Part shown: positions 1 through 8,753 of the stretch, piece by piece | Numbering within the stretch: the stretch's first letter is position 1 | Layout of the letters: each line of letters begins with the position of its first letter | Source of the DNA: Pantoea endophytica | GTDB taxonomy: Bacteria; Pseudomonadota; Gammaproteobacteria; Enterobacterales; Enterobacteriaceae | Length of the DNA stretch: 64,000 nt | Reading direction: 5' to 3' | Assembly (NCBI RefSeq): GCF_002858935.1 | Contig: NZ_PJRT01000033.1 | Location: forward strand, 310,001-374,000 | Made by a program: the position numbers and the translations under genes | The notes under the pieces: model-generated | What the model saw: only the letters and a program-made list of their open reading frames with translations | Told to the model about the DNA's origin: nothing | Database searches by the model: none

Positions 1-3000
1 GCTGCGCGCCCAGCGAAATCTGCGCCACATACACATGCCCATACAGCAGCGTCGACATGCCGAGATCCTTACGCGCCTTGCGTTTCCCCTGTTCGCCAAA
101 CTTGGTCACCGCGCCGAGCGGCGTCGCTTTTGATGCCTGGCCACCGGTATTGGAGTAACACTGCGTATCCAGCACCAGCACGTTGACGTTTTCGCTCAGG
201 CTCATCACGTGATCGAGGCCGCCGTAGCCAATGTCGTACGCCCAACCATCGCCACCAATCAGCCAGACCGATTTCGCCACCAGCGCATCCGCTGCTTCGT
301 TTAACGCTTTGGCTTCAGGCTGCGGTGAAGCCGCTAGTAGGGCGCGCAGCTGTGTAATCTGCTCGCGTCGTTGCGAGATGGTGACGTTGTCACCTTTTAA
401 TGCGTCAACCAATGCCGCCGGTAGCTGCGCAGCGCATTGATCCAGTAATCTCAGCGCGCGCTGTTTCTGCTGGTCGACGCTCAAGCGGAAGCCCAGACCA
501 AATTCGGCATTATCTTCAAACAGCGAATTTGCCCACGCCGGACCGCGACCTTCAGCATTGGTGGTGTAAGGCGTGGAAGGCAGATTACCGCCATAAATGG
601 AGGAGCAGCCGGTGGCATTGGCAATCAGCAGGCGATCGCCATACAGCTGCGTCAGCAGTTTGATATAGGGCGTTTCCCCGCAGCCCGAGCAGGCACCGGA
701 ATATTCAAACAGCGGCGTAATCAGCTGCGAGGTGCGGATATCAATACGTTCCAGCTGCTCGGCGGTGATCTCCGGCAGCGCGAGGAAGGCAGCGTAATTG
801 ACCTTTTCCGTCTCAACAAGCTCCAGGCGTGATTTCATGTTGATGGCTTTGATTTCTGGATGCTGGCGGTCGCTGGCCGGACAGACTTCCACACACAGAT
901 TGCAGCCGGTGCAATCTTCAGGCGCCACCTGCAGCACGTATTTCTGTCCGCGCATATCGCGCGATTTAACATCCAGTGAAGCGAGCGAAGCTGGCGCATC
1001 TTCCAGTGCTGCAGGATCAACCACTTTGGCGCGAATCGCCGAGTGCGGGCAGGCGGCGACGCAATGGTTGCACTGCGTACAGAGTTCGGGCTGCCAGATC
1101 GGCACGGCTTCGGCGATATTGCGCTTTTCCCATTGCGTGGTGCCAACTGGCCAGGTTCCATCAGGCGGCAGCGCCGAAACCGGCAGTTTATCGCCAAGGC
1201 CGGCCAGCATCGCTGCGGTGACGGTTTTGACGAAATCCGGCGCGCTATCGGATACCACCGGCGGGCGATGCGGACTGCGATCGTCTACCGGTTGCAGCGG
1301 CACCGTCTGTAGCGCTTGTTGTGCCATCGCCAGCGCTTGCCAGTTTCGCTGCACAAGCTCTTCGCCTTTGCTGCTGTAGCTGCGCGCAATGGCGTTTTGC
1401 AGTTCAGTTAACGCGCTATCGCCCGGCAAAATCTGGGTCAGCTGGAAAAAGGCCATCTGCATCACGGTGTTGATGCGTGCGCCCAGCTGGCATTCGCGCG
1501 CGATACGCGCAGCGTTGATCACATAAAATCGCGCCTGTTTATCGTTGAGCTGGCTCTGCACTTCCTGCGGCAGGCGCGGCCACACTTCCTCAGCGCTGTA
1601 GGGCGTATTGAGTAGAAAAATCCCGCCCGGTTTAAGCTGATCGAGCATCGAATACTTATCGATAAACTGCAGCTGATGGCAGCCAATGAAATCGGCTTGC
1701 TGAATCAAATAGGCGGATTGAATCGGATATTCACTGACGCGCAGATGGGAAATCGTCAGGCCGCCGGCTTTCTTCGAGTCGTAGACGAAATAGCCCTGCA
1801 CCTGCCACGGCGTGGCGTTACCGATTATCTTCAGGTTATTTTTACTGGCGCTGACGCTGCCGTCGCTGCCCAAACCATAAAACAGCGCTTCAAGCCGTGC
1901 GCGATTCGGCACGATGTTGGCTTCCAGCGGCAGCGAAAGATGGGTGACGTCGTCGTAAATGCCGACGGTAAAACGCGCTGGCGGTGTTTCGCGCAGCAAG
2001 GCACGAAACACTGCCAGCACCGCATCGGGTGCGAACTCTTTCGATGACAAACCATAGCGACCGCCGATCACCTTCGGCAGCGACGCCCGCTCGCCACGGC
2101 TGTAAGCTTCAGCCAGCGCGGTCATCACATCCAGGAATAGCGGTTCGCCGAGCGCGCCGGGCTCCTTGGTGCGATCGAGCACCGCAATCCGCTGGGCGGA
2201 AGCGGGGATCTTTTGCAGCAAATGCGCCGCCGAAAACGGGCGATAGAGGCGCACTTTCACCAGCCCGACTTTCTCGCCGCGCTGCAGCATCTCATCAATC
2301 GCCTCTTCAGCCGTGCCGCAGCCGGAGCCCATCATCACCATTACGCGCTCGGCCTGCGGATGGCCATAAAACTCAAACGGCTGATAATGGCGGCCGGTAT
2401 TTTCGCCAAACGCGGTCATTGCAGCCTCAACGTGCTGGGTGCAATCGTCATACCAGCGGTTGGTGGCTTCGCGTGACTGAAAATAGGTATCAGGATTGGC
2501 GGATGTGCCACGAATCGTTGGGCGATCCGGCGTTAATGCACGAGCGCGATGGGCGTTAATTGCCTCGGCGGGCATCAGCGCCTGCAAGGTTTCATCGCTG
2601 ATCGGCACGATCTTGTTGATCTCGTGCGAGGTGCGGAAGCCATCGAAGAAGTGGATAAACGGGATGCGGCTATTCAGTGAGGCGATTTGTGCAATCAGGG
2701 CAAAATCCTGCGCTTCCTGCACGCTGGAGGCGCAGAGCTGCGCGCAGCCGGTTTGTCGTACTGCCATAACATCGGAGTGATCGCCAAATATCGACAGCGC
2801 GTGCGTCGCCACGGTCCGCGCCGCGACGTGCAGCACAAACGGCGTCAGCTGGCCCGCCAGTTTGTAGAGCGTCGGGATCATCAACAGCAATCCCTGCGAA
2901 GAGGTAAACGTGGTTGAGAGTGCGCCAGTTTGCAGCGCGCCGTGCACCGTGGCAATCGCGCCGCCTTCAGATTGCATCTCGACCACGCGCGGCACATCGC

Positions 3001-3145
3001 CCCAGATATTACGGCGGCCTTCGCCGGACCAGCTATCCGCCAGCTCGGCCATGGTTGAGCTGGGCGTGATGGGATAAATGGCAATCACTTCGCTGGTGCG
3101 GAAGGCGACTGAAGCCACTGCACCGTTACCGTCGACGGTAATCAT
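1..3145 (-). CDS. nifJ: pyruvate:ferredoxin (flavodoxin) oxidoreductase, C-terminus cut by window edge
   Basis: Single-chain enzyme that oxidatively decarboxylates pyruvate to acetyl-CoA and reduces flavodoxin or ferredoxin; the E. coli homologue is ydbK/nifJ. The frame opens at the ATG at 3145 with the family's typical start (MITVDGNGAVASVAF, then YPITPSSTMAEL) and stays open to the window edge, about 1048 of roughly 1170-1180 residues. Two 4Fe-4S ligand sets are readable: CTQCNHCVAACP near 1045-1085 and CTGCNLCVEVCP near 880-920, about residues 690 and 745, as expected for the ferredoxin-like domain. The missing part is the end of the C-terminal thiamine-diphosphate domain. It sits next to the ydbJ and ldhA homologues, as in E. 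coli. Family identity is sure; completeness cannot be judged. Confidence 0.95.
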   Translation of the reverse strand, partial: MITVDGNGAVASVAFRTSEVIAIYPITPSSTMAELADSWSGEGRRNIWGDVPRVVEMQSEGGAIATVHGALQTGALSTTFTSSQGLLLMIPTLYKLAGQLTPFVLHVAARTVATHALSIFGDHSDVMAVRQTGCAQLCASSVQEAQDFALIAQIASLNSRIPFIHFFDGFRTSHEINKIVPISDETLQALMPAEAINAHRARALTPDRPTIRGTSANPDTYFQSREATNRWYDDCTQHVEAAMTAFGENTGRHYQPFEFYGHPQAERVMVMMGSGCGTAEEAIDEMLQRGEKVGLVKVRLYRPFSAAHLLQKIPASAQRIAVLDRTKEPGALGEPLFLDVMTALAEAYSRGERASLPKVIGGRYGLSSKEFAPDAVLAVFRALLRETPPARFTVGIYDDVTHLSLPLEANIVPNRARLEALFYGLGSDGSVSASKNNLKIIGNATPWQVQGYFVYDSKKAGGLTISHLRVSEYPIQSAYLIQQADFIGCHQLQFIDKYSMLDQLKPGGIFLLNTPYSAEEVWPRLPQEVQSQLNDKQARFYVINAARIARECQLGARINTVMQMAFFQLTQILPGDSALTELQNAIARSYSSKGEELVQRNWQALAMAQQALQTVPLQPVDDRSPHRPPVVSDSAPDFVKTVTAAMLAGLGDKLPVSALPPDGTWPVGTTQWEKRNIAEAVPIWQPELCTQCNHCVAACPHSAIRAKVVDPAALEDAPASLASLDVKSRDMRGQKYVLQVAPEDCTGCNLCVEVCPASDRQHPEIKAINMKSRLELVETEKVNYAAFLALPEITAEQLERIDIRTSQLITPLFEYSGACSGCGETPYIKLLTQLYGDRLLIANATGCSSIYGGNLPSTPYTTNAEGRGPAWANSLFEDNAEFGLGFRLSVDQQKQRALRLLDQCAAQLPAALVDALKGDNVTISQRREQITQLRALLAASPQPEAKALNEAADALVAKSVWLIGGDGWAYDIGYGGLDHVMSLSENVNVLVLDTQCYSNTGGQASKATPLGAVTKFGEQGKRKARKDLGMSTLLYGHVYVAQISLGAQ

Positions 3146-3283
3146 AAATCGTCCTTTGCTACGCTGAGAAACCCGCAAACTTTACGGGGGTTATCAGTTC
3201 AGTTTAGCAAAGGGCTTGGACGCGACTTTTTCATCTGTGTGCTAGCGAGATGGCAGCGCACCGCAATCTAACATTGATGATTT

Positions 3284-3940
3284 TTACATCATCTCTAGCG
3301 ATTGAACGCCTTTGATTTCCATCACTTTGTCATAGATATTATGCATTGGTGTACGTCGTGACAACGTCACCTCAACGCTCAGTTCGCACAGACCAACCTC
3401 TTCATCACGGTTCACTACGGCGATGTGACCGTAGCGCACATTTTCGCGTTGCAGCACCAGCAGCACCAGCGGCACGCTTTTCGGTTTGAGGTGCACCAGC
3501 AGCGTATGGTGACGGCCAATCAGCCAGTGACTGATGCGACGGAACGTCTCCAGCACCACCAGCGCCAGCACGGTGCCGTAGATACCGATTTCATACATGC
3601 CGCTACCGATCACCAGACCAATCGCCGCCGTCACCCATAAACCGGCGGCGGTGGTGAGACCTTTCACCACTTGCTTTTGAATGATGATGGTACCGGCGCC
3701 GAGGAAGCCCATGCCGCTCACCACCTGCGCCGCAATACGGCTGGGATCGAGCGCTACATGGTCGCTGACTAACATATCGGCAAAGCCATATTTCGATACC
3801 AGCATAAACATCGCGCTACCGATACCGACCAGGATATGGGTGCGCAAACCGGCCTCTTTGGCGCGCAGCTGCCGCTCTAGCCCAATCAGTCCGCCGAGAA
3901 TTCCAGCCAGCGCGATGCGGATAAGCATATCCGTCAACAT
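3284..3940 (-). CDS. MgtC/SapB family inner-membrane protein
   Basis: A 218-residue protein with the MgtC/SapB signature: an N-terminal membrane helix running into GGLIGLERQLRAKEAGLRTH, then VSGMGFLGAGTII and the AAGLWVTAAIGL helix. The first 130 or so residues carry four to five hydrophobic segments; the last 80 form a soluble tail resembling the ACT-like domain of longer MgtC relatives. MgtC modulates F-type ATPase and magnesium or acid homeostasis in Salmonella, but many family members such as E. coli YhiD have no settled role. The start ATG at 3940 follows an AGGAGAG ribosome site. Monocistronic between nifJ (same strand) and the divergent ydbJ. I see no obvious long mgtC-type leader. Family sure, role unknown. 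Confidence 0.85.
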   Translation of the reverse strand: MLTDMLIRIALAGILGGLIGLERQLRAKEAGLRTHILVGIGSAMFMLVSKYGFADMLVSDHVALDPSRIAAQVVSGMGFLGAGTIIIQKQVVKGLTTAAGLWVTAAIGLVIGSGMYEIGIYGTVLALVVLETFRRISHWLIGRHHTLLVHLKPKSVPLVLLVLQRENVRYGHIAVVNRDEEVGLCELSVEVTLSRRTPMHNIYDKVMEIKGVQSLEMM

Positions 3941-4129
3941 CGTTCTCTCCTTAGTTATTGAAAAACAAACCCTCTGCCGGGCGAAAAGGGCGGAAACGTC
4001 TCAAACAGGATAATTCTGCTTGCAAACAATGAAATTAAATTTTGTAAAAAGCTGTGTCGCCTATCGATCCCTCAGCGCACCTGACATATGCTGGTGCGAC
4101 TTTTTCGCTCAATCCCCGGAGCCCCATCG

Positions 4130-4402
4130 ATGAAAGCCGCTCTCTTCCTGCTGGCTGGCGCCACCTTGTTACTTTCTGCCTGCAGCAGTAACAGTGACAA
4201 CGAACCGCCGCAACAAGCTACTGCCGCCCACGTACAACCGCGCGTTGTGATGTCATCAATGGCTGAAGTGAATTGCAGTAATGCCGGGGGATCGCTGGCG
4301 TTTTCGCGTCAGTTAGACGGTTCACGCATCGGTATGTGCCAGTTGGCGAATGGTCGTCGCTGTGACGAACAGGCGCTGATGGGTGGAAGCTGCGCCCGCT
4401 AA
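4130..4402 (+). CDS. ydbJ: DUF333 lipoprotein, YdbJ-like
   Basis: Small predicted lipoprotein of 90 residues. MKAALFLLAGATLLLSACSS is a signal peptide with a lipobox (LSAC), so the mature protein should start at Cys18. The rest carries the DUF333 pattern: a cysteine before an asparagine-glycine rich turn (NCSNAGG), GMCQLANGRRCDEQAL and a final GGSC. I chose the ATG at 4130 over the in-frame ATG at 4088 because only the former gives a proper signal peptide. Position next to ldhA and nifJ matches E. coli ydbJ, but the hslJ gene that lies between ydbJ and ldhA in E. coli is absent here. It converges on ldhA with 16 bp between the stops. Function unknown. Confidence 0.75.
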   Translation: MKAALFLLAGATLLLSACSSNSDNEPPQQATAAHVQPRVVMSSMAEVNCSNAGGSLAFSRQLDGSRIGMCQLANGRRCDEQALMGGSCAR

Positions 4403-4418
4403 GGCAGGCGCAGAAGGG

Positions 4419-5411
4419 TTAGGCGGTGACCTGATTCGGGCTGATTTCGCCGCGTTCCAGCTGTTGCAAGTTGCTGAGCGTGGTTTCTGAAATTGCCGTC
4501 AAGGCTTCGGCGGTCAGGAAAGCCTGATGGCCGGTGAACAGCACGTTGTGACAGGCCGACAGACGACGGAACACATCATCCTGAATCACGTCATTCGATT
4601 TGTCTTCAAAGAACAGATCGCGCTCGTTTTCATACACATCCATTCCCAGCGAACCAATCTTCTGCTGCTTAAGCGCATCAATTGCCGCTTGTGAATCAAT
4701 CAAACCGCCACGGCTGGTGTTGATGATCATCACGCCATCTTTCATTTGGCTGAACGCCTGCGCGTTGAGCAGATGGTGGTTTTCCGGCGTAAGCGGACAG
4801 TGCAGCGTAATCACATCGGCTTCAGCGAACAGCGTTTTGAGATCGACATATTCCGCGCCCAGCTCCAGCGCCGCCTGGCTTGGATAGGGATCGAACGCTA
4901 ACAGGCGCATGCCAAATCCCTTGAGAATACGCATCGCCGCGATACCAATCTTGCCGGTTCCGACCACGCCCGCGGTTTTGTTATGCATGTTGAAACCGGT
5001 TAAGCCATCCAGCGAGAAGTTTGCGTCGCGCGTGCGTTGATAGGCGCGGTGAATGCGACGATTCAGCGTCATCATCAGGCCAACCGCATGTTCCGCTACC
5101 GCTTCTGGCGAATATGCCGGGACGCGCACCACGTTTAAGCCGAGCGCTTTCGCCGCCGCCAGATCGACGTTATTGAAACCGGCACAGCGCAGCGCAACGT
5201 GCTTCACGCCCAGCGCCGCCAACTCTTCAAGCACCTCTTTGCTGGCATCATCGTTGACGAAAATACACACCGCATCACAGCCCGCGGCGTTCTTTGCCGT
5301 CGCCGGTGTCAGCAGGAAGTCAAAAAACTGCAGCTCAAATCCGTAGCTGTCGTTGACGTGTTCAAGGTATTTTTGGTCGTAATGCTTGGTGCTGTAAACC
5401 GCAACTTTCAT
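4419..5411 (-). CDS. ldhA: fermentative D-lactate dehydrogenase
   Basis: NAD-dependent enzyme reducing pyruvate to D-lactate in mixed-acid fermentation. 330 residues, the normal length. MKVAVYSTKHYDQKYLEHVN is the typical LdhA start; the frame extends further upstream but the ATG at 5411 has an AGGAG ribosome site and fits the family. The D-2-hydroxyacid dehydrogenase features are present: the catalytic Arg in NTSRGGLID, the NAD-binding GTGKIG (about residue 151), an acidic pair in the E-DLFFEDKSN stretch, and the general-acid His in TGHQAF near the C-terminus. It lies with nifJ, so two pyruvate-consuming anaerobic enzymes are close together, as in E. coli. Confidence 0.96.
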   Translation of the reverse strand: MKVAVYSTKHYDQKYLEHVNDSYGFELQFFDFLLTPATAKNAAGCDAVCIFVNDDASKEVLEELAALGVKHVALRCAGFNNVDLAAAKALGLNVVRVPAYSPEAVAEHAVGLMMTLNRRIHRAYQRTRDANFSLDGLTGFNMHNKTAGVVGTGKIGIAAMRILKGFGMRLLAFDPYPSQAALELGAEYVDLKTLFAEADVITLHCPLTPENHHLLNAQAFSQMKDGVMIINTSRGGLIDSQAAIDALKQQKIGSLGMDVYENERDLFFEDKSNDVIQDDVFRRLSACHNVLFTGHQAFLTAEALTAISETTLSNLQQLERGEISPNQVTA

Positions 5412-5582
5412 TGTTTCGCTCCTGAAAAATGCAACGTCGGTATCACAACAGGATAACGTTTTCCGCGTCATTTTGCTGTGCTTCAGCCAGACTATGTCGC
5501 TAACACCTTCATTTGCCGGACGTAACATGCCATCATTTGGCTCCTCGTCAGGATTGTGTAAAGAACAGGAACGTTAACTGCC

Positions 5583-8201
5583 ATGACGCGTGGCCTTCGC
5601 CGAACACTTGCTGCGCTGCTGGCGCTGATACTGCTGCTATTGGGATTGCTGCTGACGCTCACGCAATGGTTGCCGCGTCTGGCCGGTATCTGGCTGCCTG
5701 AAAACACCCGAGTGGAACTCAACGGCACGCCGCGCTGGCAGCAAGGCGCGCTGCATTTCCCGGCGGTGCGCTATTTGGCGGGCGATTGTGTACTGGCAAA
5801 CGTCAGCGATGCGGCGCTCGGCTGGCAGCAAAAGCGCTGGCAACTTAGCGCGGGAGAAGTCCAACTCAATAGCGACTGCCTGCAATCGCTGCCGCACAGC
5901 GAAGCGAGCGGTGCGCCGCGCAGCCTGGCTGACTGGCAGAAAATGTTGCCTGGCGCCGATGTCCACCTGCAAAAAATCACCATTCTGCCGTGGCAACAAT
6001 ATGCCGGCCGTTTCGATCTCACCTTAAATAACGATGTGCAGCGGCTGCATTATCAGGGCGACAACCTGAGTGTGGATGCGCGTTTGCAAGGCCAGCTGCT
6101 GCAGATTGCCCAGCTGCAGCTCAGTCATCCTTTACTGCCCAAACCGCTCAACCTGCATGGCGATGTCACCTTGCCAACCTTTGCCGATGGCTTGCCGGTA
6201 GCGGGCGAACTCAGCGCTGACCTCAATATTGTGCAGTGGCCGCAGCCGCTGGCGCTGGCGCTCAACTGGCAGCAACAGCAAGGCACCCTGACGGTGACAC
6301 AGCAGGATGACGATCAGCCGCTGCTGCAGCTGCCGTGGCAGGTCGATGAGCGGCAGATTCGTATTACGCAAGGTCAATGGCGTTGGCCGCAGGCCGATCA
6401 GCCGCTATCAGGTGGCATGGCGCTAACGCTGGAAAACTGGCAGCAAGGACTGGAAAACACGCTGGTCAGCGGGCGATTTAATTTGCTGACGCAAGGGCGC
6501 GGCGGCAAAGGCAATCTGGTATTAAGCGTTGGCCCGGGCAAACTGAGCATGGTCGATAGCGCCTTGCCGTTCCAGTTGACCGGCGAGAGCAAATTCGCCG
6601 ATCTGCAGCTGTTTGGTAGCATGCCGGGCTTACTGCACGGCGTGCTGACCGATCCGCAATTGACCCTGAAACAAGGCGCGCTGCTGCGTTTGCGCGGTCG
6701 CTTGCTCTCAACGCTGGAAGTGGATGAAGCGCGCTGGCCGCTGGCGGGCGTGACGGTGGCGTCGAGCGGAATTAATGGTCGCCTGCAGGCAATACTTAAG
6801 GCACACGATCCCAGCTTTGGTCGTTTCAGATTGCATCTCGATGGCCGCGCCAGCGATTTCTGGCCCGACAGCGGCGTGTGGAACTGGCGTTATTGGGGGG
6901 ACGGCCTGATCGAGCCGCTCACCGCCAAATGGGACGTGAAGGGCACCGGCAGCTGGCAGGACACTTTGATCAGCCTCGACACGCTGAATACCGGTTTCGA
7001 TCAGCTGGCGTACGGCATGGTGCAAGTGGCTAAACCGCGCCTGACGCTCAATGCGCCGGTGCGCTGGCAGCGCGATCCCTCGCATCCGGCGTTTAACGGT
7101 GGCTTCACGCTCAAATCCGGTCAAACCCAGTTCAGCTACGGCGGCTGGCTGCCGCCATCAGAACTTAATTTTGAAGCCAAAGGCAGCGATCCCAGCCAGT
7201 TTATCTGGCGCGGTCAGCTGACGGCGGAGGATATTGGCCCGGTACGCGTGCATGGCCGCTGGGACGGCGAACGTCTGCGCGGCGAAGCCTGGTGGCCGGC
7301 GCAATCTTTGACGGTGTTCCAGCCGCTGCTCAGCAGCGATTTAAAAATGCGTATCCAATCGGGTGAACTGCGCGCGCAGGTGGCATTCTCGGCGGCCAGC
7401 GAGCAGGGCTTTGAAGCGGGCGGTCACTGGACGGTGAAAAACGGCAGCCTGTGGATGCCGGACAGTGAAATCAACGGCATCGATTTCTCGCTGCCGTTCC
7501 GGCTGAAGGATCATCAATGGCAGCTTGGACGGCGCGGCCCGGTTTCACTGCGTATCGCCGAAGTAAAAAATCAGTTCTCGCTGCAAAACATCACCGCCGA
7601 TTTGCAAGGTCACTATCCATGGCAGGAGCGCCAGCCGTTAACGCTCAGCAACGTCAATCTCGATCTGTTAGGCGGACACGTCAGCATGCCCGAACTGCGC
7701 ATGCCACAGCATCAAGCGGCGCGCGTCTCGCTGAAGGAGATCAATCTCAGCAAGCTGGTCAGCGCGATCAAACCCAAGCAGTTTGCCATGTCTGGCAAGG
7801 TCAATGGCGAATTGCCGCTGTGGGTGAATAATCCGCAATGGCTGGTTGAAAAGGGCTGGATCGCCAACAGCGGTCCGCTCACCTTCCGGCTGGATAAAGA
7901 TATGGCGGACGCGATTGTCAGCAATAACTTTGCGGCCGGAGCGGCGCTGGATTGGCTGCGCTACATGGAAATCTCGCGTTCATGGGCCACTATCGATCTG
8001 GATAACTTCGGCAATCTAATCATGCAATCGGAAGTGAAAGGCGTTAGCCAGTTCAGTAACCGCCGACAGACCGTTAATCTGAACTACCGGCATCAGGAAA
8101 ATTTGTTCCAGCTGTGGCGCAGCCTGCGCTTTGGCGATAATTTGCAATCCTGGGTGGAGCAAAATGCCACCTTACCCTCGAAGAAGGATCCCCAACCATG
8201 A
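5583..8201 (+). CDS. ydbH: YdbH family AsmA-like envelope bridge protein
   Basis: 872 residues with one N-terminal membrane anchor (about residues 8-28) followed by a very long periplasmic part made of repeated beta-rich stretches, ending in the DUF2125/dicarboxylate-transport-like region typical of YdbH. E. coli YdbH is one of three AsmA-like proteins (with TamB and YhdP) that carry phospholipids between inner and outer membrane. Start ATG 5583 follows AGGAACG. Its stop overlaps the start of ynbE (ATGA), and ydbL follows 8 bp later, so the three are a translationally linked operon as in E. coli. No frameshift seen. Family assignment is confident; the lipid-transport role rests on the E. coli work. 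Confidence 0.93.
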   Translation: MTRGLRRTLAALLALILLLLGLLLTLTQWLPRLAGIWLPENTRVELNGTPRWQQGALHFPAVRYLAGDCVLANVSDAALGWQQKRWQLSAGEVQLNSDCLQSLPHSEASGAPRSLADWQKMLPGADVHLQKITILPWQQYAGRFDLTLNNDVQRLHYQGDNLSVDARLQGQLLQIAQLQLSHPLLPKPLNLHGDVTLPTFADGLPVAGELSADLNIVQWPQPLALALNWQQQQGTLTVTQQDDDQPLLQLPWQVDERQIRITQGQWRWPQADQPLSGGMALTLENWQQGLENTLVSGRFNLLTQGRGGKGNLVLSVGPGKLSMVDSALPFQLTGESKFADLQLFGSMPGLLHGVLTDPQLTLKQGALLRLRGRLLSTLEVDEARWPLAGVTVASSGINGRLQAILKAHDPSFGRFRLHLDGRASDFWPDSGVWNWRYWGDGLIEPLTAKWDVKGTGSWQDTLISLDTLNTGFDQLAYGMVQVAKPRLTLNAPVRWQRDPSHPAFNGGFTLKSGQTQFSYGGWLPPSELNFEAKGSDPSQFIWRGQLTAEDIGPVRVHGRWDGERLRGEAWWPAQSLTVFQPLLSSDLKMRIQSGELRAQVAFSAASEQGFEAGGHWTVKNGSLWMPDSEINGIDFSLPFRLKDHQWQLGRRGPVSLRIAEVKNQFSLQNITADLQGHYPWQERQPLTLSNVNLDLLGGHVSMPELRMPQHQAARVSLKEINLSKLVSAIKPKQFAMSGKVNGELPLWVNNPQWLVEKGWIANSGPLTFRLDKDMADAIVSNNFAAGAALDWLRYMEISRSWATIDLDNFGNLIMQSEVKGVSQFSNRRQTVNLNYRHQENLFQLWRSLRFGDNLQSWVEQNATLPSKKDPQP

Positions 8202-8386
8202 GCCTCAGGGCATTACTGGTGCTGGCAGCCTGGCTGCCGCTGATTGGCTGCGTGCCGCGCATTGAAGTTGCGGCGCCGAAAGAGCCCATCACCATCAATA
8301 TGAACGTCAAAATTGAGCATGAGATTCACATCAAGGTGGATAAAGATGTGGAAGCGCTGCTGAAGAATCAGAGCGGACTGTTTTGA
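8198..8386 (+). CDS. ynbE: YnbE family outer-membrane lipoprotein
   Basis: 62 residues. A short signal peptide ends in a lipobox (LIGC), giving a lipidated Cys18, followed by RIEVAAPKEPITINMNVKIEHEIHI, a beta-strand forming segment, and a charged C-terminus. In E. coli YnbE is the outer-membrane partner of YdbH. The ATG overlaps the ydbH stop by four bases, so translation is coupled and near 1:1 production is likely. Small but clearly real because of the operon and the lipobox. Confidence 0.9.
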   Translation: MSLRALLVLAAWLPLIGCVPRIEVAAPKEPITINMNVKIEHEIHIKVDKDVEALLKNQSGLF

Positions 8387-8394
8387 GGAGAAGC

Positions 8395-8718
8395 ATGATG
8401 AAACGCAAGGGGATCGCGCTGCTTGCGGCGCTGCTGCTGATGCCGTCTGCCTGGGCGCTCACGCTGGATGAGGCGCGTCAACAGGGGCGCGTGGGCGAAA
8501 CGCTCAGCGGCTATGTGGCGGCGCGTCAGCAGGACGAAGAAACGCTGGCGCTGGTCAAGCGCATCAACGATGGCCGCCTGCAGCAATATCAGCGCGTGGC
8601 GCAGCAAAATAACCTGACTGCCAGCGAAGTGGCGCGCATCGCCGGCGAAAAGCTGGTGAACCGCGCAGGTAGCGGCGAGTATGTGCGCGGCATCAATGGG
8701 CAGTGGCTGCGTAAGTAA
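8395..8718 (+). CDS. ydbL: YdbL family periplasmic protein (DUF1318)
   Basis: 107 residues with a cleavable signal peptide (MMKRKGIALLAALLLMPSAWA) and a DUF1318 mature part beginning LTLDEARQQGRVGETLSGYVA. An upstream in-frame TTG at 8383 exists, but the GAGGAGA ribosome site at about 8385-8391 points to the ATG at 8395 or 8398. YdbL modulates the YdbH-YnbE bridge in E. coli. Last gene of the ydbH-ynbE-ydbL operon. Confidence 0.9.
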   Translation: MMKRKGIALLAALLLMPSAWALTLDEARQQGRVGETLSGYVAARQQDEETLALVKRINDGRLQQYQRVAQQNNLTASEVARIAGEKLVNRAGSGEYVRGINGQWLRK

Positions 8719-8753
8719 GGTTTATCCGCAGATAATCTTTTTGGGAGCTTAAA

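Noticed and set aside
3146..3283. Search for a micC-like small RNA beside nifJ
   Set aside because: In E. coli micC lies next to ydbK, but no matching seed or terminator is seen here and ompN is absent.
3941..4129. Magnesium-sensing leader for the MgtC-like gene
   Set aside because: The minus-strand upstream region is short and shows no leader peptide or alternative stems of the mgtC type.
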